Shown here: piece after piece, positions 15,437 through 22,528 of the stretch
Layout: the number at the start of each line of letters is the position of its first letter
Numbering within the stretch: position 1 is the stretch's first letter
Source: a virus
DNA length: 50,413 nucleotides
Strand: one strand, 5' to 3'
Virus record (IMG/VR): IMGVR_UViG_3300050821_013501
Coordinates: 1 to 50,413 of that record
Notes under the pieces: generated by a model
Databases searched by the model: none
What the model saw: the letters and a program-made list of their open reading frames with translations, nothing else
What the model was told of the DNA's origin: nothing
Program-made: the position numbers and the translations under genes

Positions 15437-15508
15437 TTTGTAACACGGAAGCTATCCTTCCGAATAGCTCGATCTCACCTTAATGAGACCTCCAAACTGT
15501 GTTACAAA
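15437..15508 (-). ncRNA. Three-way-junction RNA element 2
   Basis: Outer stem TTTGTAACAC/GTGTTACAAA (10 bp) encloses GTCTCA-ttaag-GTGAGAT and AGCTAT-tcggaagg-ATAGCT. It is paralogous to element 1, with compensatory changes in the outer stem and third helix. It lies directly after the encoded CCA of the initiator-like tRNA. Confidence 0.7.
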
Positions 15509-15510
15509 TT

Positions 15511-15590
15511 TGGTTGCGAGGATCGGACTTGCACCGACCTAATTTGCTGGCTTATGAAACCAGACTGGTACTACCTCCAGTCACCTCGCT
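15511..15590 (-). tRNA. Initiator-like tRNA-Met (anticodon CAT)
   Basis: GCGAGG/CCTCGC acceptor with an A1:A72 mismatch and the 3' end CGCAACCA, the same ending as bacterial tRNA-fMet. D-arm ACTGG...CCAGT, anticodon arm CTGGT-TTCATAA-GCCAG, T-arm GTCGG-TGCAAGT-CCGAT. CCA is encoded. The unpaired 1:72 position suggests an initiator, although the anticodon stem lacks three G:C pairs. Confidence 0.8.
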
Positions 15591-15599
15591 TCAAAAACG

Positions 15600-15640
15600 C
15601 GACCGTTTGCGTCATACAGGAACGGCCTTCCTGCACCAAC
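15600..15640 (-). ncRNA. Pseudoknot-like RNA motif, copy A
   Basis: CAGGA-AGGCCGT-TCCTG hairpin whose loop GGCCGT can pair with the downstream ACGGTC (after TATGACGCAA), forming an H-type pseudoknot. Homologous to copy B. Function unknown. Confidence 0.55.
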
Positions 15641-15761
15641 CCAAGATAGAGACAAGCACTATCCGGCGATGACTTTTGGGTCACTCCGTACCTTCTAAGC
15701 TCAGCCGTCAATTAAACGGCGGACGTTTCCATCTAGCTTAGGGCTCGCAGAGTGCCCAAAT

Positions 15762-15803
15762 TCGCTACCGTTTGCGCCACACAGGAGTTACGGCCTTCCT
15801 GCC
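15762..15803 (-). ncRNA. Pseudoknot-like RNA motif, copy B
   Basis: GCAGGAAGGCCGTAACTCCTG followed by TGTGGCGCAAACGGTAGCG repeats copy A with small insertions and keeps the hairpin and the loop-to-downstream complementarity. Several small hairpins lie between 15803 and 15970 (AACCCCGTTGGGGT, ATCTCGCAAGCGAGAT, TGTGTCGAAAGACACA). Confidence 0.55.
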
Positions 15804-15972
15804 CATATCTTATCGTGGCTATGTGTCTTTCGACACAATTCGTTGTCCGTTTTCCCGTGCTAGAGCGATGGACTTCGCTCGTAACTTTCGATCCTCTCGA
15901 TCTCGCTTGCGAGATAATACCCCAACGGGGTTTTAAAAGGTCACCGTCACAGGATCAGCGCAAGCGCTGAAT

Positions 15973-16161
15973 TTGATACTTTCGCCTGATCTCAACTGTC
16001 AGGGCGGCTTTCGATAACCGCTTCGGTCCACCTTGCACTACGCGTCCCCGGATATCGAGGATGGATCGATTTGCACGACCTCTCAGCTTCCCCACATTCC
16101 GCCATTAGCTCCGACTTAGCAGTGTTGCAACACCTCAGTCGAGGTCAGGCGAAAATATCAA
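15973..16161 (-). ncRNA. Structured RNA closed by a 21-bp stem, unidentified
   Basis: The arms 16161-16141 and 15993-15973 pair over 21 positions with one mismatch and one wobble. They enclose about 148 nt with further hairpins (GTGTTGCAACAC, GCGG...CCGC). At 189 nt it is the size of a 6S-type RNA, but the interior does not fold as a simple rod. The 9-mer TCAGGCGAA in the closing stem is shared with the tmRNA coding piece. Confidence 0.55.
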
Positions 16162-16505
16162 GTTGGGTGGTGCTTCCTGTTGCCGCCTGCACCACCCGAA
16201 AGGCCTCCGCAGCTAATTAGGCCGCGAGACGAAGAGCCATCGGCTCGTTGTCGTTGACATTTCTGTCGTTTAATCGAGCGGTAGTGGAAGCTACCCGGAG
16301 ATAAGTCCGTGCTGCGTCAATCGCTTCGCCTGACAATCGAGTCCCAAATCATCCCCCTCAGAAGCACCCCTGACACTGCTACCCGTGGCTTTCGGCCCAT
16401 TAAAGGCGGCGAGGCGCTTTTGGTGGAGATGCCCGGATTCGAACCGGGGTCTTGCCACGACTTACCGACCGCTTTTTACAGCAATCATCTGTCGCTTATA
16501 CCGAC
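16155..16505 (-). ncRNA. ssrA: Permuted two-piece tmRNA
   Basis: The acceptor piece comes first: T-arm CCCGG-TTCGAAT-CCGGG, then CATCTCC, A and encoded CCA ending at 16421. After a 64-nt spacer the coding piece starts at 16356 with GGGGATGATTTGGGACTCGA, which matches the tmRNA 5' consensus. GGGGATG pairs with CATCTCC and gives the diagnostic G3:U70 wobble. TTGTCA (coding) can pair with TGGCAA (acceptor) as P2. The tag frame at 16258-16217 reads V-NDNEPMALRLAA-stop, a typical tmRNA tag with NDN and LAA; the first codon is GTC rather than the usual Ala. A GGGTGGTGC/GCACCACCC hairpin follows. The outer ends are approximate. Permuted tmRNAs are typical of Alphaproteobacteria, so this is probably of host-lineage origin. 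Confidence 0.85.
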
Positions 16506-16506
16506 A

Positions 16507-16995
16507 CTAGGCAGCCCTGTCAAGCTTTGATTTTTTGGCAGCCAGCCATTTTCTCTGGAATTTTTGGCGGCATGTCCGGCATGTTCTTGTACCGTCTTTC
16601 TTATCAATAGTATTTTCTGGCGTCATTTCATGCCCTTCTCGGCATTTCCCACTCGCACGCAGTTTCCAATGCATTTCCTTGCCATTCTCCCGATAAGCCG
16701 CAACACGTCTTCTATTATTTTCGGCGCGTGTTACAATCTCCATATGATCTGGATTTACACATAATTTGTTTCGACATAAATGATCGGGTTCATAGCCGGG
16801 AGCAATTGGTCCATGAATTTGCTCCATGATCCATTTATAAGCACCAACTGTCCTACGCGTGCCATCTGGACGCGTATACCCTATTTTTGAATAACCACGC
16901 CCGCATGTTCCGGCCTGCCATTGCCAGCATCCTGTTACGGGATCGACAATATATTTTTCGTGAAACAGTTCGAGCGTGGTTTTCTTAGTTCGCAT
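16507..16995 (-). CDS. HNH homing endonuclease-type protein
   Basis: 162 aa. The HNH core is DHLCRNKLCVNPDHMEIVT (about residues 71-89) after an N-terminal GCWQWQAGTCGRGYSKIGY segment typical of phage HNH proteins. A C-terminal zinc-ribbon-like CREGHEMTPEN...CRTCRQKFQRKW follows. ATG 16995 overlaps the upstream stop in TAATG. It lies directly upstream of the tmRNA acceptor piece and may be a selfish insertion beside this RNA gene. Stop TAG. Confidence 0.85.
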   Translation of the reverse strand: MRTKKTTLELFHEKYIVDPVTGCWQWQAGTCGRGYSKIGYTRPDGTRRTVGAYKWIMEQIHGPIAPGYEPDHLCRNKLCVNPDHMEIVTRAENNRRRVAAYRENGKEMHWKLRASGKCREGHEMTPENTIDKKDGTRTCRTCRQKFQRKWLAAKKSKLDRAA

Positions 16996-17408
16996 TAGGA
17001 ACGCTTGGAAACCTCGCCAGCTTCCTGCTTCCAACGTTCGAAAGTCTGGAGAAGATCGGTTGGAAGCCCAGCATATCGACCATGTTTTAGGATCATGCGC
17101 TCGATCTGAGCCCAGTCCGGATTGGTATAGCGCTTAGGTTCCATCTGGGTATAAGTACGTCCCCGGAGAAATCCGTAGGCGAGGATGGCATTACGCGTAT
17201 AGGGACGCACGACGGCCTTCCGGTGTTCGCGGAGGCTGTCGCGGGTTGCCCGCAGGCGCACAAGCCATGCATCTTTCTGAGGGTTCTCAGAAAGCTTTGC
17301 ACGTTCGATCTGATCCTTGATCTTGCACTCTTCGCGATGAATGAGTGCGCCTTCGAGGCCGAGCGAAACGGTTTTGATCTTGAGTTGGTGTGATTTGAAA
17401 GGTGTCAT
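16995..17408 (-). CDS. Hypothetical phage protein, 137 aa, helical and basic
   Basis: Unknown function. Helix-rich N-terminal two thirds (LEGALIHREECKIKDQIERA; RLRATRDSLREHRKAVVRPY), then YGFLRGRTYTQMEPKRY, a pattern seen in small phage hypothetical proteins. The stop overlaps the HNH start (TAATG). The ribosome site is weak. Confidence 0.65.
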   Translation of the reverse strand: MTPFKSHQLKIKTVSLGLEGALIHREECKIKDQIERAKLSENPQKDAWLVRLRATRDSLREHRKAVVRPYTRNAILAYGFLRGRTYTQMEPKRYTNPDWAQIERMILKHGRYAGLPTDLLQTFERWKQEAGEVSKRS

Positions 17409-17521
17409 ATTTTCTGTCCTATTAGATTGTTGTCATTACGAATGTTTTGACAACAGGACAGGCGGTCCTCGTACGTGGACTAGCTAATCGTCGTGTTCCG
17501 GAAACATTGTACAACTTTCAT

Positions 17522-17595
17522 TGGTGCCCCGCGTCGGGTTTGAACCGACATAGGCGATTTTAGAGATCGCTGCTTTACCAGTCAGCCAGCGGAGC
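17522..17595 (-). tRNA. tRNA with anticodon CTA (amber-suppressor type)
   Basis: Complete 74-nt cloverleaf: acceptor GCTCCGC/GCGGGGC (7 pairs, one wobble), TG, D-arm GCTGACTGGTAAAGC, anticodon stem GCGAT/ATCGC with loop CTCTAAA (U33, anticodon CTA), 4-nt variable loop, T-arm GTCGG-TTCAAAC-CCGAC, A73 and encoded CCA. CTA reads the UAG stop codon. The amino acid is not evident. It is the first RNA after the promoter at 17613-17641. Confidence 0.85.
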
Positions 17596-17612
17596 GAATC
17601 GATATTATGTCG

Positions 17613-17641
17613 TATATATGGACTCGTTATGCCGATGTCAA
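17613..17641 (-). promoter_or_regulatory. Strong sigma70-type promoter of the RNA operon
   Basis: Minus-strand TTGACA, exactly 17 nt, TATATA, 18 nt upstream of the suppressor tRNA. It would drive the tRNA, two small protein genes, the tmRNA and the tRNA/ncRNA cluster down to the terminator at 15174. Confidence 0.75.
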
Positions 17642-17820
17642 GATCGACGTTCCCAGAATGGTTCAAGGGTTGCCGACCGAATACCTTGGACAGTGGTGCC
17701 ATCTGAACCGTAGACATAATCCGGCTCACGCTTATAGCGTCCAACCGTTTTTCCATCTACTTTGATTAACACACCGAAGATAAATCCGATGATATGCCAA
17801 ATACGTTGCTTAGCCGTCAT
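17638..17820 (-). CDS. Small hypothetical protein, 60 aa
   Basis: The start overlaps the stop of the 361-aa upstream gene in ATGA. A hydrophobic stretch (IWHIIGFIFGVLI) near the N-terminus suggests membrane attachment; a beta-rich polar part with VDGKTVGRYKREPDYVYG follows. Its end overlaps the -35 box of the RNA-operon promoter. Unknown function. Confidence 0.65.
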   Translation of the reverse strand: MTAKQRIWHIIGFIFGVLIKVDGKTVGRYKREPDYVYGSDGTTVQGIRSATLEPFWERRS

Positions 17821-18902
17821 GTCGGACCAGCCGTTTTGCTCGACATCGCCAGATTGGCAATTGTGAGCGCCATCATAGGTCCATTGCATTTCGATGCGGG
17901 ATTACTCATCATCGACCAGATAGCCGCTGCGACTGCCGGATCAGCGCCGAACAAAGCGTACCCAGTCAAGTTATCGATTTCAATCGTCGAATCCTGATCA
18001 GTTCCATCCATGAAGACGTGCGAGACATTCTTCGTCTTGTCCCAAATCACGTTTAAAAGCTGATATTTGATCTCGTCGATTGTCGTTTGCGTGAACACGT
18101 TTCCATGTTCGTACATTTCGAGAATGAAGGATGCATCGACATTGGAATGCGAAACGTCGCTGACCGGCATATAACGTGTACCATCCGTCGAAAGCAGATC
18201 GGCTGCGAAGTTCCACAAGACGCCACCGGCTGTCGGCTTGAGGGCTTTAAATTTCATCGTATTGGCGATCTGAACTGCTTTCGTCAGATAATCGTTGTTT
18301 CCCGTGACGGCGTAAAGCTTCAGCAGGAATCGCGCAAAAGCATTCGATTGATTGAATGGCAGCGAGATGCCGGGCGGCAGACCTGCATATCCAGTACACC
18401 ACTTCGCCATCACGAAAAAGCCGATATCATCGGTGAAATCGAGCAGTGCCGCACGTTCGGTCTGATAGCAAAAATCCCAGCGACTGGCGAATTTGCTGAT
18501 CAGGATACCAAGATAGTAGTCGGCTTTCGCTTTATAGGATTGCAGTAACGGCTGGTTCGTCAGGACACAGCGGACATACTCGGCAATCGCCGTCAGGATC
18601 ATACCATCGCTGACGATGTATGAATATGGCACCTTATTGGTGCTGTAATTGGCGCTTGTCCATCCCCATCCGGGGAGAAGAGTGTCGGTATTCTTTGCAG
18701 CCGCTGCAAAGATCGCATCGATATTATAGACAGCCTTATCGAGATAGCTGTTGTCCTTCGTGGCATGCCACATATTGGTATAGGAGGTCAGCCTATAGCT
18801 TTCGTTCCACGCCTGAACCGAGGCATCGGTAGAAGTCATCTCAGTATTCGTGGTGCCGGGATCGTGCGCTGCGTAAAGCTCAACCCATGTCTGTTGCGTC
18901 AT
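17817..18902 (-). CDS. Alpha/alpha-barrel-like protein, possible six-hairpin glycosidase fold
   Basis: 361 aa. Repeating helical pairs with aromatic and Gly/Asp turns (WNESYRLTSYTNMWHATKDNSYLDKAVYNIDAIF; GYAGLPPGISLPFNQ; LTKAVQIANTMKF; WNFAADLLSTDG) resemble six-hairpin glycoside hydrolases or lyases. No catalytic residue can be assigned. It could be a virion or surface-polysaccharide enzyme placed in the early region; confidence in the function is low. ATG 18902 follows AGGAGATC. Confidence 0.55.
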   Translation of the reverse strand: MTQQTWVELYAAHDPGTTNTEMTSTDASVQAWNESYRLTSYTNMWHATKDNSYLDKAVYNIDAIFAAAAKNTDTLLPGWGWTSANYSTNKVPYSYIVSDGMILTAIAEYVRCVLTNQPLLQSYKAKADYYLGILISKFASRWDFCYQTERAALLDFTDDIGFFVMAKWCTGYAGLPPGISLPFNQSNAFARFLLKLYAVTGNNDYLTKAVQIANTMKFKALKPTAGGVLWNFAADLLSTDGTRYMPVSDVSHSNVDASFILEMYEHGNVFTQTTIDEIKYQLLNVIWDKTKNVSHVFMDGTDQDSTIEIDNLTGYALFGADPAVAAAIWSMMSNPASKCNGPMMALTIANLAMSSKTAGPT

Positions 18903-19056
18903 CTTCGATCTCCTGTCTGGTTGCAACCCGTGTCTGGCGTGTTACGGAACCATCCTTGTTGGGTGTAAAAGTTGTAACGGAAAGGGCAAGCTTGCCCTGA
19001 GCAAAGGCTTTCGCCTCCTGTAAAGAGGCAATAAGGCGTTTGCCTACTTTGCTCAT
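18880..19056 (-). CDS. Small HTH/antitoxin-like protein, 58 aa
   Basis: Begins MSKVGKRLIASLQEAKAFAQG, a pattern typical of short antitoxin or regulator N-termini, then a beta-like tail. The longer open frame to 19131 runs through the tRNA-Cys gene (19072-19145), so the internal ATG 19056, 16 nt after the tRNA, is the likely start. It overlaps the next gene by 23 nt. Confidence 0.5.
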   Translation of the reverse strand: MSKVGKRLIASLQEAKAFAQGKLALSVTTFTPNKDGSVTRQTRVATRQEIEDDATDMG

Positions 19057-19071
19057 GGGATTGGCCTTGAA

Positions 19072-19145
19072 TGGAGTCCTGAGCCGGATTTTAACCGGCC
19101 TGAAACGCTTTGCAGGCGTCCCCATAGTCACTCTGGCATCAGGAC
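19072..19145 (-). tRNA. tRNA-Cys (anticodon GCA)
   Basis: 74 nt: acceptor GTCCTGA/TCAGGAC (7 pairs), D-arm CCA...TGG, anticodon arm GACGC-CTGCAAA-GCGTT, T-arm GCCGG-TTAAAAT-CCGGC, discriminator T73 (the tRNA-Cys identity element) and encoded CCA. The T-loop has A at position 56 instead of C, which may weaken the D/T loop contact. Confidence 0.85.
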
Positions 19146-19335
19146 AGAAGATGGAAAGGTATCGAAAGAAGTCAGTCCCCGCAAGATGAAACTTGCGAGG
19201 CCTTCAATAAGGCAGCAACCTCGCGAGCGCCCGCCAGTTATCAAAGAATTTTCGATTTTGCGTCTCGCAGGTTTCAATCAGCGCGAACATTGCGTAAGCG
19301 AAAAGCCAAGCTGGGGAAACATGGGGCATCAATGA
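19146..19335 (-). other. Structured leader upstream of tRNA-Cys, no gene seen
   Basis: Non-coding leader between a minus-strand promoter and tRNA-Cys. CCTCGCAAG/CTTGCGGGG (9 bp) and GCCTT-ATTG-AAGGC can form hairpins, with an alternative GCGAGG/CCTCGC pairing, so it could switch between folds. No protein gene or known RNA was recognised. Confidence 0.4.
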
Positions 19336-19364
19336 ACTAGATCAAACTGATATGGAAATGTCAA
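19336..19364 (-). promoter_or_regulatory. Promoter candidate for the minus-strand tRNA-Cys transcript
   Basis: Minus-strand TTGACA, 17 nt, TCTAGT (4 of 6 matches at -10). It lies divergent to the methyltransferase gene. Confidence 0.45.
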
Positions 19365-19408
19365 GGAAATATATGAGTCAGGGATTCCGACCGATAATGC
19401 TGGAATCC

Positions 19409-19436
19409 TTGACGCGGCCACCTACAAATGTACATT
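19409..19436 (+). promoter_or_regulatory. Promoter candidate for the methyltransferase operon
   Basis: TTGACG, 16 nt, TACATT. The predicted transcription start coincides with ATG 19443, so that start would be leaderless; ATG 19482 would have a short leader. Confidence 0.4.
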
Positions 19437-19442
19437 CCGGCC

Positions 19443-20153
19443 ATGCCCCTAAGCGACTCGGGTCGAAAAGACCCCTCAATGATGGGAACATCTGCATATG
19501 AGCGTGTTCCCTTAGATTTTTACCCGACCCCAGATTCTGCCATCGACTCTCTTTTCGAAGTCATCGCCGACGATCTGCCGTCATATCAAGTATGGGAGCC
19601 GTTCTGCGGCGACGGTGCCATTTCCAAACGTATGGGAGATGCACGCAACCTTGTCTCGACAGATATTAAAGCCTATCCGGGATTCGATCCGGACGGTCTG
19701 TTCGATTTCTTCCAGTTCGTCACGCAAGCTGAAGCGACCGAACGTTATAATGCGTGGCGTGCTGCTCATCCCGATCCTGATAACGCGACATGGAATGATG
19801 CGACTACGCTGGATTGGGTTACGGCTTTAAAAGGTTTTACTCCAGACGCGATTATTACAAATCCACCATATGGAAAAGATGCGGAGAAGGCTGCTCGCCA
19901 TGCATTGAAATTGATGGAAGAACAAAAAGGCCTTGTTGCATTTCTGTGTCGCCATGAGTGGGACTGCGCAAAGAGCCGCTCCGATCTCTTCGACCATCCC
20001 GCCTTTACTATGAAAATCACTCTGCGCCATAGACCACGCTGGATTGCAGGCTCAGACGGAGCCCCGCGTTTCCCGTATTCTTGGTTTATATGGAATTTCA
20101 CAAAGGCATATCTTGCCCCTCACGCCAGACCGGAACTTGTTTATGCAAAATGA
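19443..20153 (+). CDS. Adenine-specific DNA methyltransferase (NPPY class)
   Basis: About 236 aa. WEPFCGDGAI is the SAM-binding motif I and TNPPYG is the catalytic motif IV of N6-adenine (and some N4-cytosine) methyltransferases. LDFYPTPDSAIDSL at the N-terminus is typical of phage enzymes of this type. No partner restriction gene is visible, so it probably protects phage DNA. ATG 19428 overlaps the -10 box; 19443 or 19482 is preferred and no strong ribosome site is present. Confidence 0.8.
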   Translation: MPLSDSGRKDPSMMGTSAYERVPLDFYPTPDSAIDSLFEVIADDLPSYQVWEPFCGDGAISKRMGDARNLVSTDIKAYPGFDPDGLFDFFQFVTQAEATERYNAWRAAHPDPDNATWNDATTLDWVTALKGFTPDAIITNPPYGKDAEKAARHALKLMEEQKGLVAFLCRHEWDCAKSRSDLFDHPAFTMKITLRHRPRWIAGSDGAPRFPYSWFIWNFTKAYLAPHARPELVYAK

Positions 20154-21789
20154 TCCAATTGATATCCAGACTATAGCGCCTGCCGAACTTCTCAAACTCG
20201 TCAAGAAAGCCGGAGGACAGCGAGCCTTTGCTCGTGAGCATGGCATTCCCCGCACGACCTTACAGGATCGTCTTTATAAGCTTCGTTTCAGTCATCGTCC
20301 TGCACCAGTTGCTAAAAATATTGGAATGAAGAAAGGCGTGCGCCGCTTTATTCTCTCATCTGCACAGGACTCCACCGCCCTCCACGAACAATTCCTGACC
20401 AATCTCGAAGCTTACTGCACATTCCTCAAGAACTACGGTTCCTGTGAAATTATGATTGGAGGTTTCACATATGGTAAATCTCTTTTTGAGGATCATGCGA
20501 AGACATCCGTTGTATGGCCTGATCGTATCAAGCCCTATATCGTCTCCGACCGGATGCGCATCGCCGACAAGATCGATTTCTGCGGTGAGATGAATACGCT
20601 GCCAACTGCGACAAAGCCTCTGTCGGATTTCGATACCTATACAAATGATCGCTGGGGCGTCTTTCCCCACGCCAAGGTCCAACTCGTCTCAGTTGCGCGG
20701 CTTCCGCATTTACCGCCCAAGCAGATCATGACGACAGGTGCGGTAACCAAATCTAATTACATCATGAAGAAAGCCGGTATTAAGGCATCCTTCCATCATA
20801 TCTATGGTGCAGTACTCGTCGAGGTCGATAAAGATGGGGACTTCTTCTGTCGTCACTTAATCGCAGACGACAAAGGCACGTTTTACGATCTCGACCGTAA
20901 AGTTGAGAATGGACAAGTCTCACAGGGAAATCGCCTTTCTGTACTAACACCGGGCGACGTGCATTGTGCGGGTGTCGATCCGCAACTTGCCCATGCCATC
21001 TTTGGGGTCTTCCCTACTGATGAGAAGATGACCGGAGGCATCGAACCGCGAGTGTGGAGAACGGATACAACTCATTCGTCCATGCTGGATATCTTGAAAC
21101 CAGAAAATCTATTTCTTCACGATATTCTCGACTTCCGCGCACGCAATCATCATAACATTTTCGATCCCCATGATAGATATCGCCTCCATATTATGGGGCG
21201 AGAATCGGTAGAGGGTGAGGTCAGTGAAGCAGCGATGTTTATGGCGACGCTGGCGGATCGTTATCCTGACACCCAATTCTATGTCGTCGATTCCAATCAC
21301 GATCAGGCGCTCGGGAAATGGCTAAAGACCGGTGATTATAAGTATGATCCCGTCAATGCCCTCTTCTTTCTTGAACTACAAACTGCGACCTATCGCGCTC
21401 TTAAGAATGGCGATGGCAATTATCGAATCTTCCATCACGCGGTCAACGAATTGACGGAATGGGACTGTTCGAAAATCAAATTTCTGCGTGAAGACAAAGA
21501 CGATGTGAATATCGGGGGCGTAGAGCATTCCAACCATGGTCACCGAGGGATCAACGGCGCACGAGGAGGTGTTGCTTCTCTCTCGAAGGTCGCCTCGAAA
21601 ATGACGATTGGACATGTTCATTCTCCAGCGATCTTAAACGGTCTCTATGCAGGCGGAATGTCGTGCTTGATGGAACAAGGTTATAATCATGGCCCTACCG
21701 GATGGTCACCGACGCTTGTTGCACAGTATGCTAGCGGTAAGCGCACGTTGATCACGTGCGTTGGTTCCAAGTTTTGTGTTCCTCTGTAA
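20143..21789 (+). CDS. HTH plus metallophosphoesterase-like protein
   Basis: 548 aa. The N-terminus carries a helix-turn-helix (GGQRAFAREHGIPRTTLQDRLYKLR, about 19-43). The larger part has the calcineurin-like phosphoesterase pattern in order: GDVHC, DSNHD (GNHD equivalent) and IGHVHSP (GHxH). This suggests a Mn-dependent nuclease or phosphatase with a DNA-recognition module, as in Mre11-type or phage pre-early nucleases. The start overlaps the methyltransferase end by 11 nt. The metal-binding motif reading is by eye only. Confidence 0.7.
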   Translation: MQNDPIDIQTIAPAELLKLVKKAGGQRAFAREHGIPRTTLQDRLYKLRFSHRPAPVAKNIGMKKGVRRFILSSAQDSTALHEQFLTNLEAYCTFLKNYGSCEIMIGGFTYGKSLFEDHAKTSVVWPDRIKPYIVSDRMRIADKIDFCGEMNTLPTATKPLSDFDTYTNDRWGVFPHAKVQLVSVARLPHLPPKQIMTTGAVTKSNYIMKKAGIKASFHHIYGAVLVEVDKDGDFFCRHLIADDKGTFYDLDRKVENGQVSQGNRLSVLTPGDVHCAGVDPQLAHAIFGVFPTDEKMTGGIEPRVWRTDTTHSSMLDILKPENLFLHDILDFRARNHHNIFDPHDRYRLHIMGRESVEGEVSEAAMFMATLADRYPDTQFYVVDSNHDQALGKWLKTGDYKYDPVNALFFLELQTATYRALKNGDGNYRIFHHAVNELTEWDCSKIKFLREDKDDVNIGGVEHSNHGHRGINGARGGVASLSKVASKMTIGHVHSPAILNGLYAGGMSCLMEQGYNHGPTGWSPTLVAQYASGKRTLITCVGSKFCVPL

Positions 21790-21799
21790 GGAAGTGAAA

Positions 21800-22522
21800 A
21801 TGCGAAAAATTACATATGCTCGCGAGAACTTTGTCAGTACTAATCTTTACGATCTATTTTTCTATACCGCGCATACCGGTGGAAACAGCATTCAAATTGG
21901 TATCGGATACGAGACAGCCGATACTTTACAGAAAATCCACGTCCTCACAACTAATATACATTGGGAAAATAGTTCCTATTTCAAAAATGAAATAGACAGT
22001 ATCGGCATCAAGCTTAAAACTGGTAAGCTTGGAAAATTATTTTTCAATGGAGATGAATTTCTCACAATCGAGAAACAATACGTCTATCTCAACGAAAAAG
22101 ATGAGGAAGTTCGTGCTAGTCATCCACTTTGTAGATTGATCGACGAAGTTATCGATCAATGCTTTGTACTTAAACCTGTTAATCCGCCACCTGAATCGAA
22201 GCATCAGTTAGTAGGTGTTGCAGGGGAGCAGTTACTTAAAGAAGACCTTAAGGTCATGCCCCAGCTTCCGCCTGAACTTCTTACGCGCGCTGGCAATCTT
22301 ATTCATGAAACTGAAAAACTTCTTGAGGATTTTCATACCTCCTTTGAAGCTATTTCAGAAGAACTTGCAGGATGGGCACGAGCGAATATGGGCAACGCTC
22401 TTCCTTTCCAGCCAAATCCCGACTTACGTCAGAGTGGTTTTCGTGAAGTGATCAGTGGGAACGGATGGAAGACTGGCCCTAAAGCGGATGAATCAGCGTA
22501 TGCGAGAGATCGCATTTACTGA
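21800..22522 (+). CDS. Hypothetical protein, 240 aa
   Basis: Unknown function. The N-terminal half is beta-rich (ENFVSTNLYDLFFYTAHTGGNSIQIGIGY) and the C-terminal half has a helical segment (LIHETEKLLEDFHTSFEAISEELAGW). ATG follows AAGGAAG, 8 nt after the stop of the phosphoesterase gene. It sits just upstream of DNA polymerase. Confidence 0.7.
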   Translation: MRKITYARENFVSTNLYDLFFYTAHTGGNSIQIGIGYETADTLQKIHVLTTNIHWENSSYFKNEIDSIGIKLKTGKLGKLFFNGDEFLTIEKQYVYLNEKDEEVRASHPLCRLIDEVIDQCFVLKPVNPPPESKHQLVGVAGEQLLKEDLKVMPQLPPELLTRAGNLIHETEKLLEDFHTSFEAISEELAGWARANMGNALPFQPNPDLRQSGFREVISGNGWKTGPKADESAYARDRIY

Positions 22523-22528
22523 CACCAC

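Noticed and set aside
15398-15970. Plus-strand open frames in the tRNA/ncRNA region
   Set aside because: They run antisense through tRNAs and conserved RNA stems and show no protein-like pattern.
15973-16161. RNase P or 6S RNA
   Set aside because: No conserved RNase P core sequences; the interior does not form the single long rod with central bubble expected of 6S RNA.
16421-16505. Stand-alone tRNA with T-arm CCGGTTCGAATCCGG
   Set aside because: No matching 5' acceptor lies upstream; the partner GGGGATG is downstream at 16356, which identifies it as the acceptor piece of a permuted tmRNA.
115-17408. Genome-wide reassignment of TAG in this window
   Set aside because: Genes here are uninterrupted and several end in TAG at plausible positions, so recoding is not evident in the early region despite the CTA tRNA.
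19057-19131. N-terminal extension of the antitoxin-like gene
   Set aside because: This segment is the tRNA-Cys gene; the open frame is incidental.
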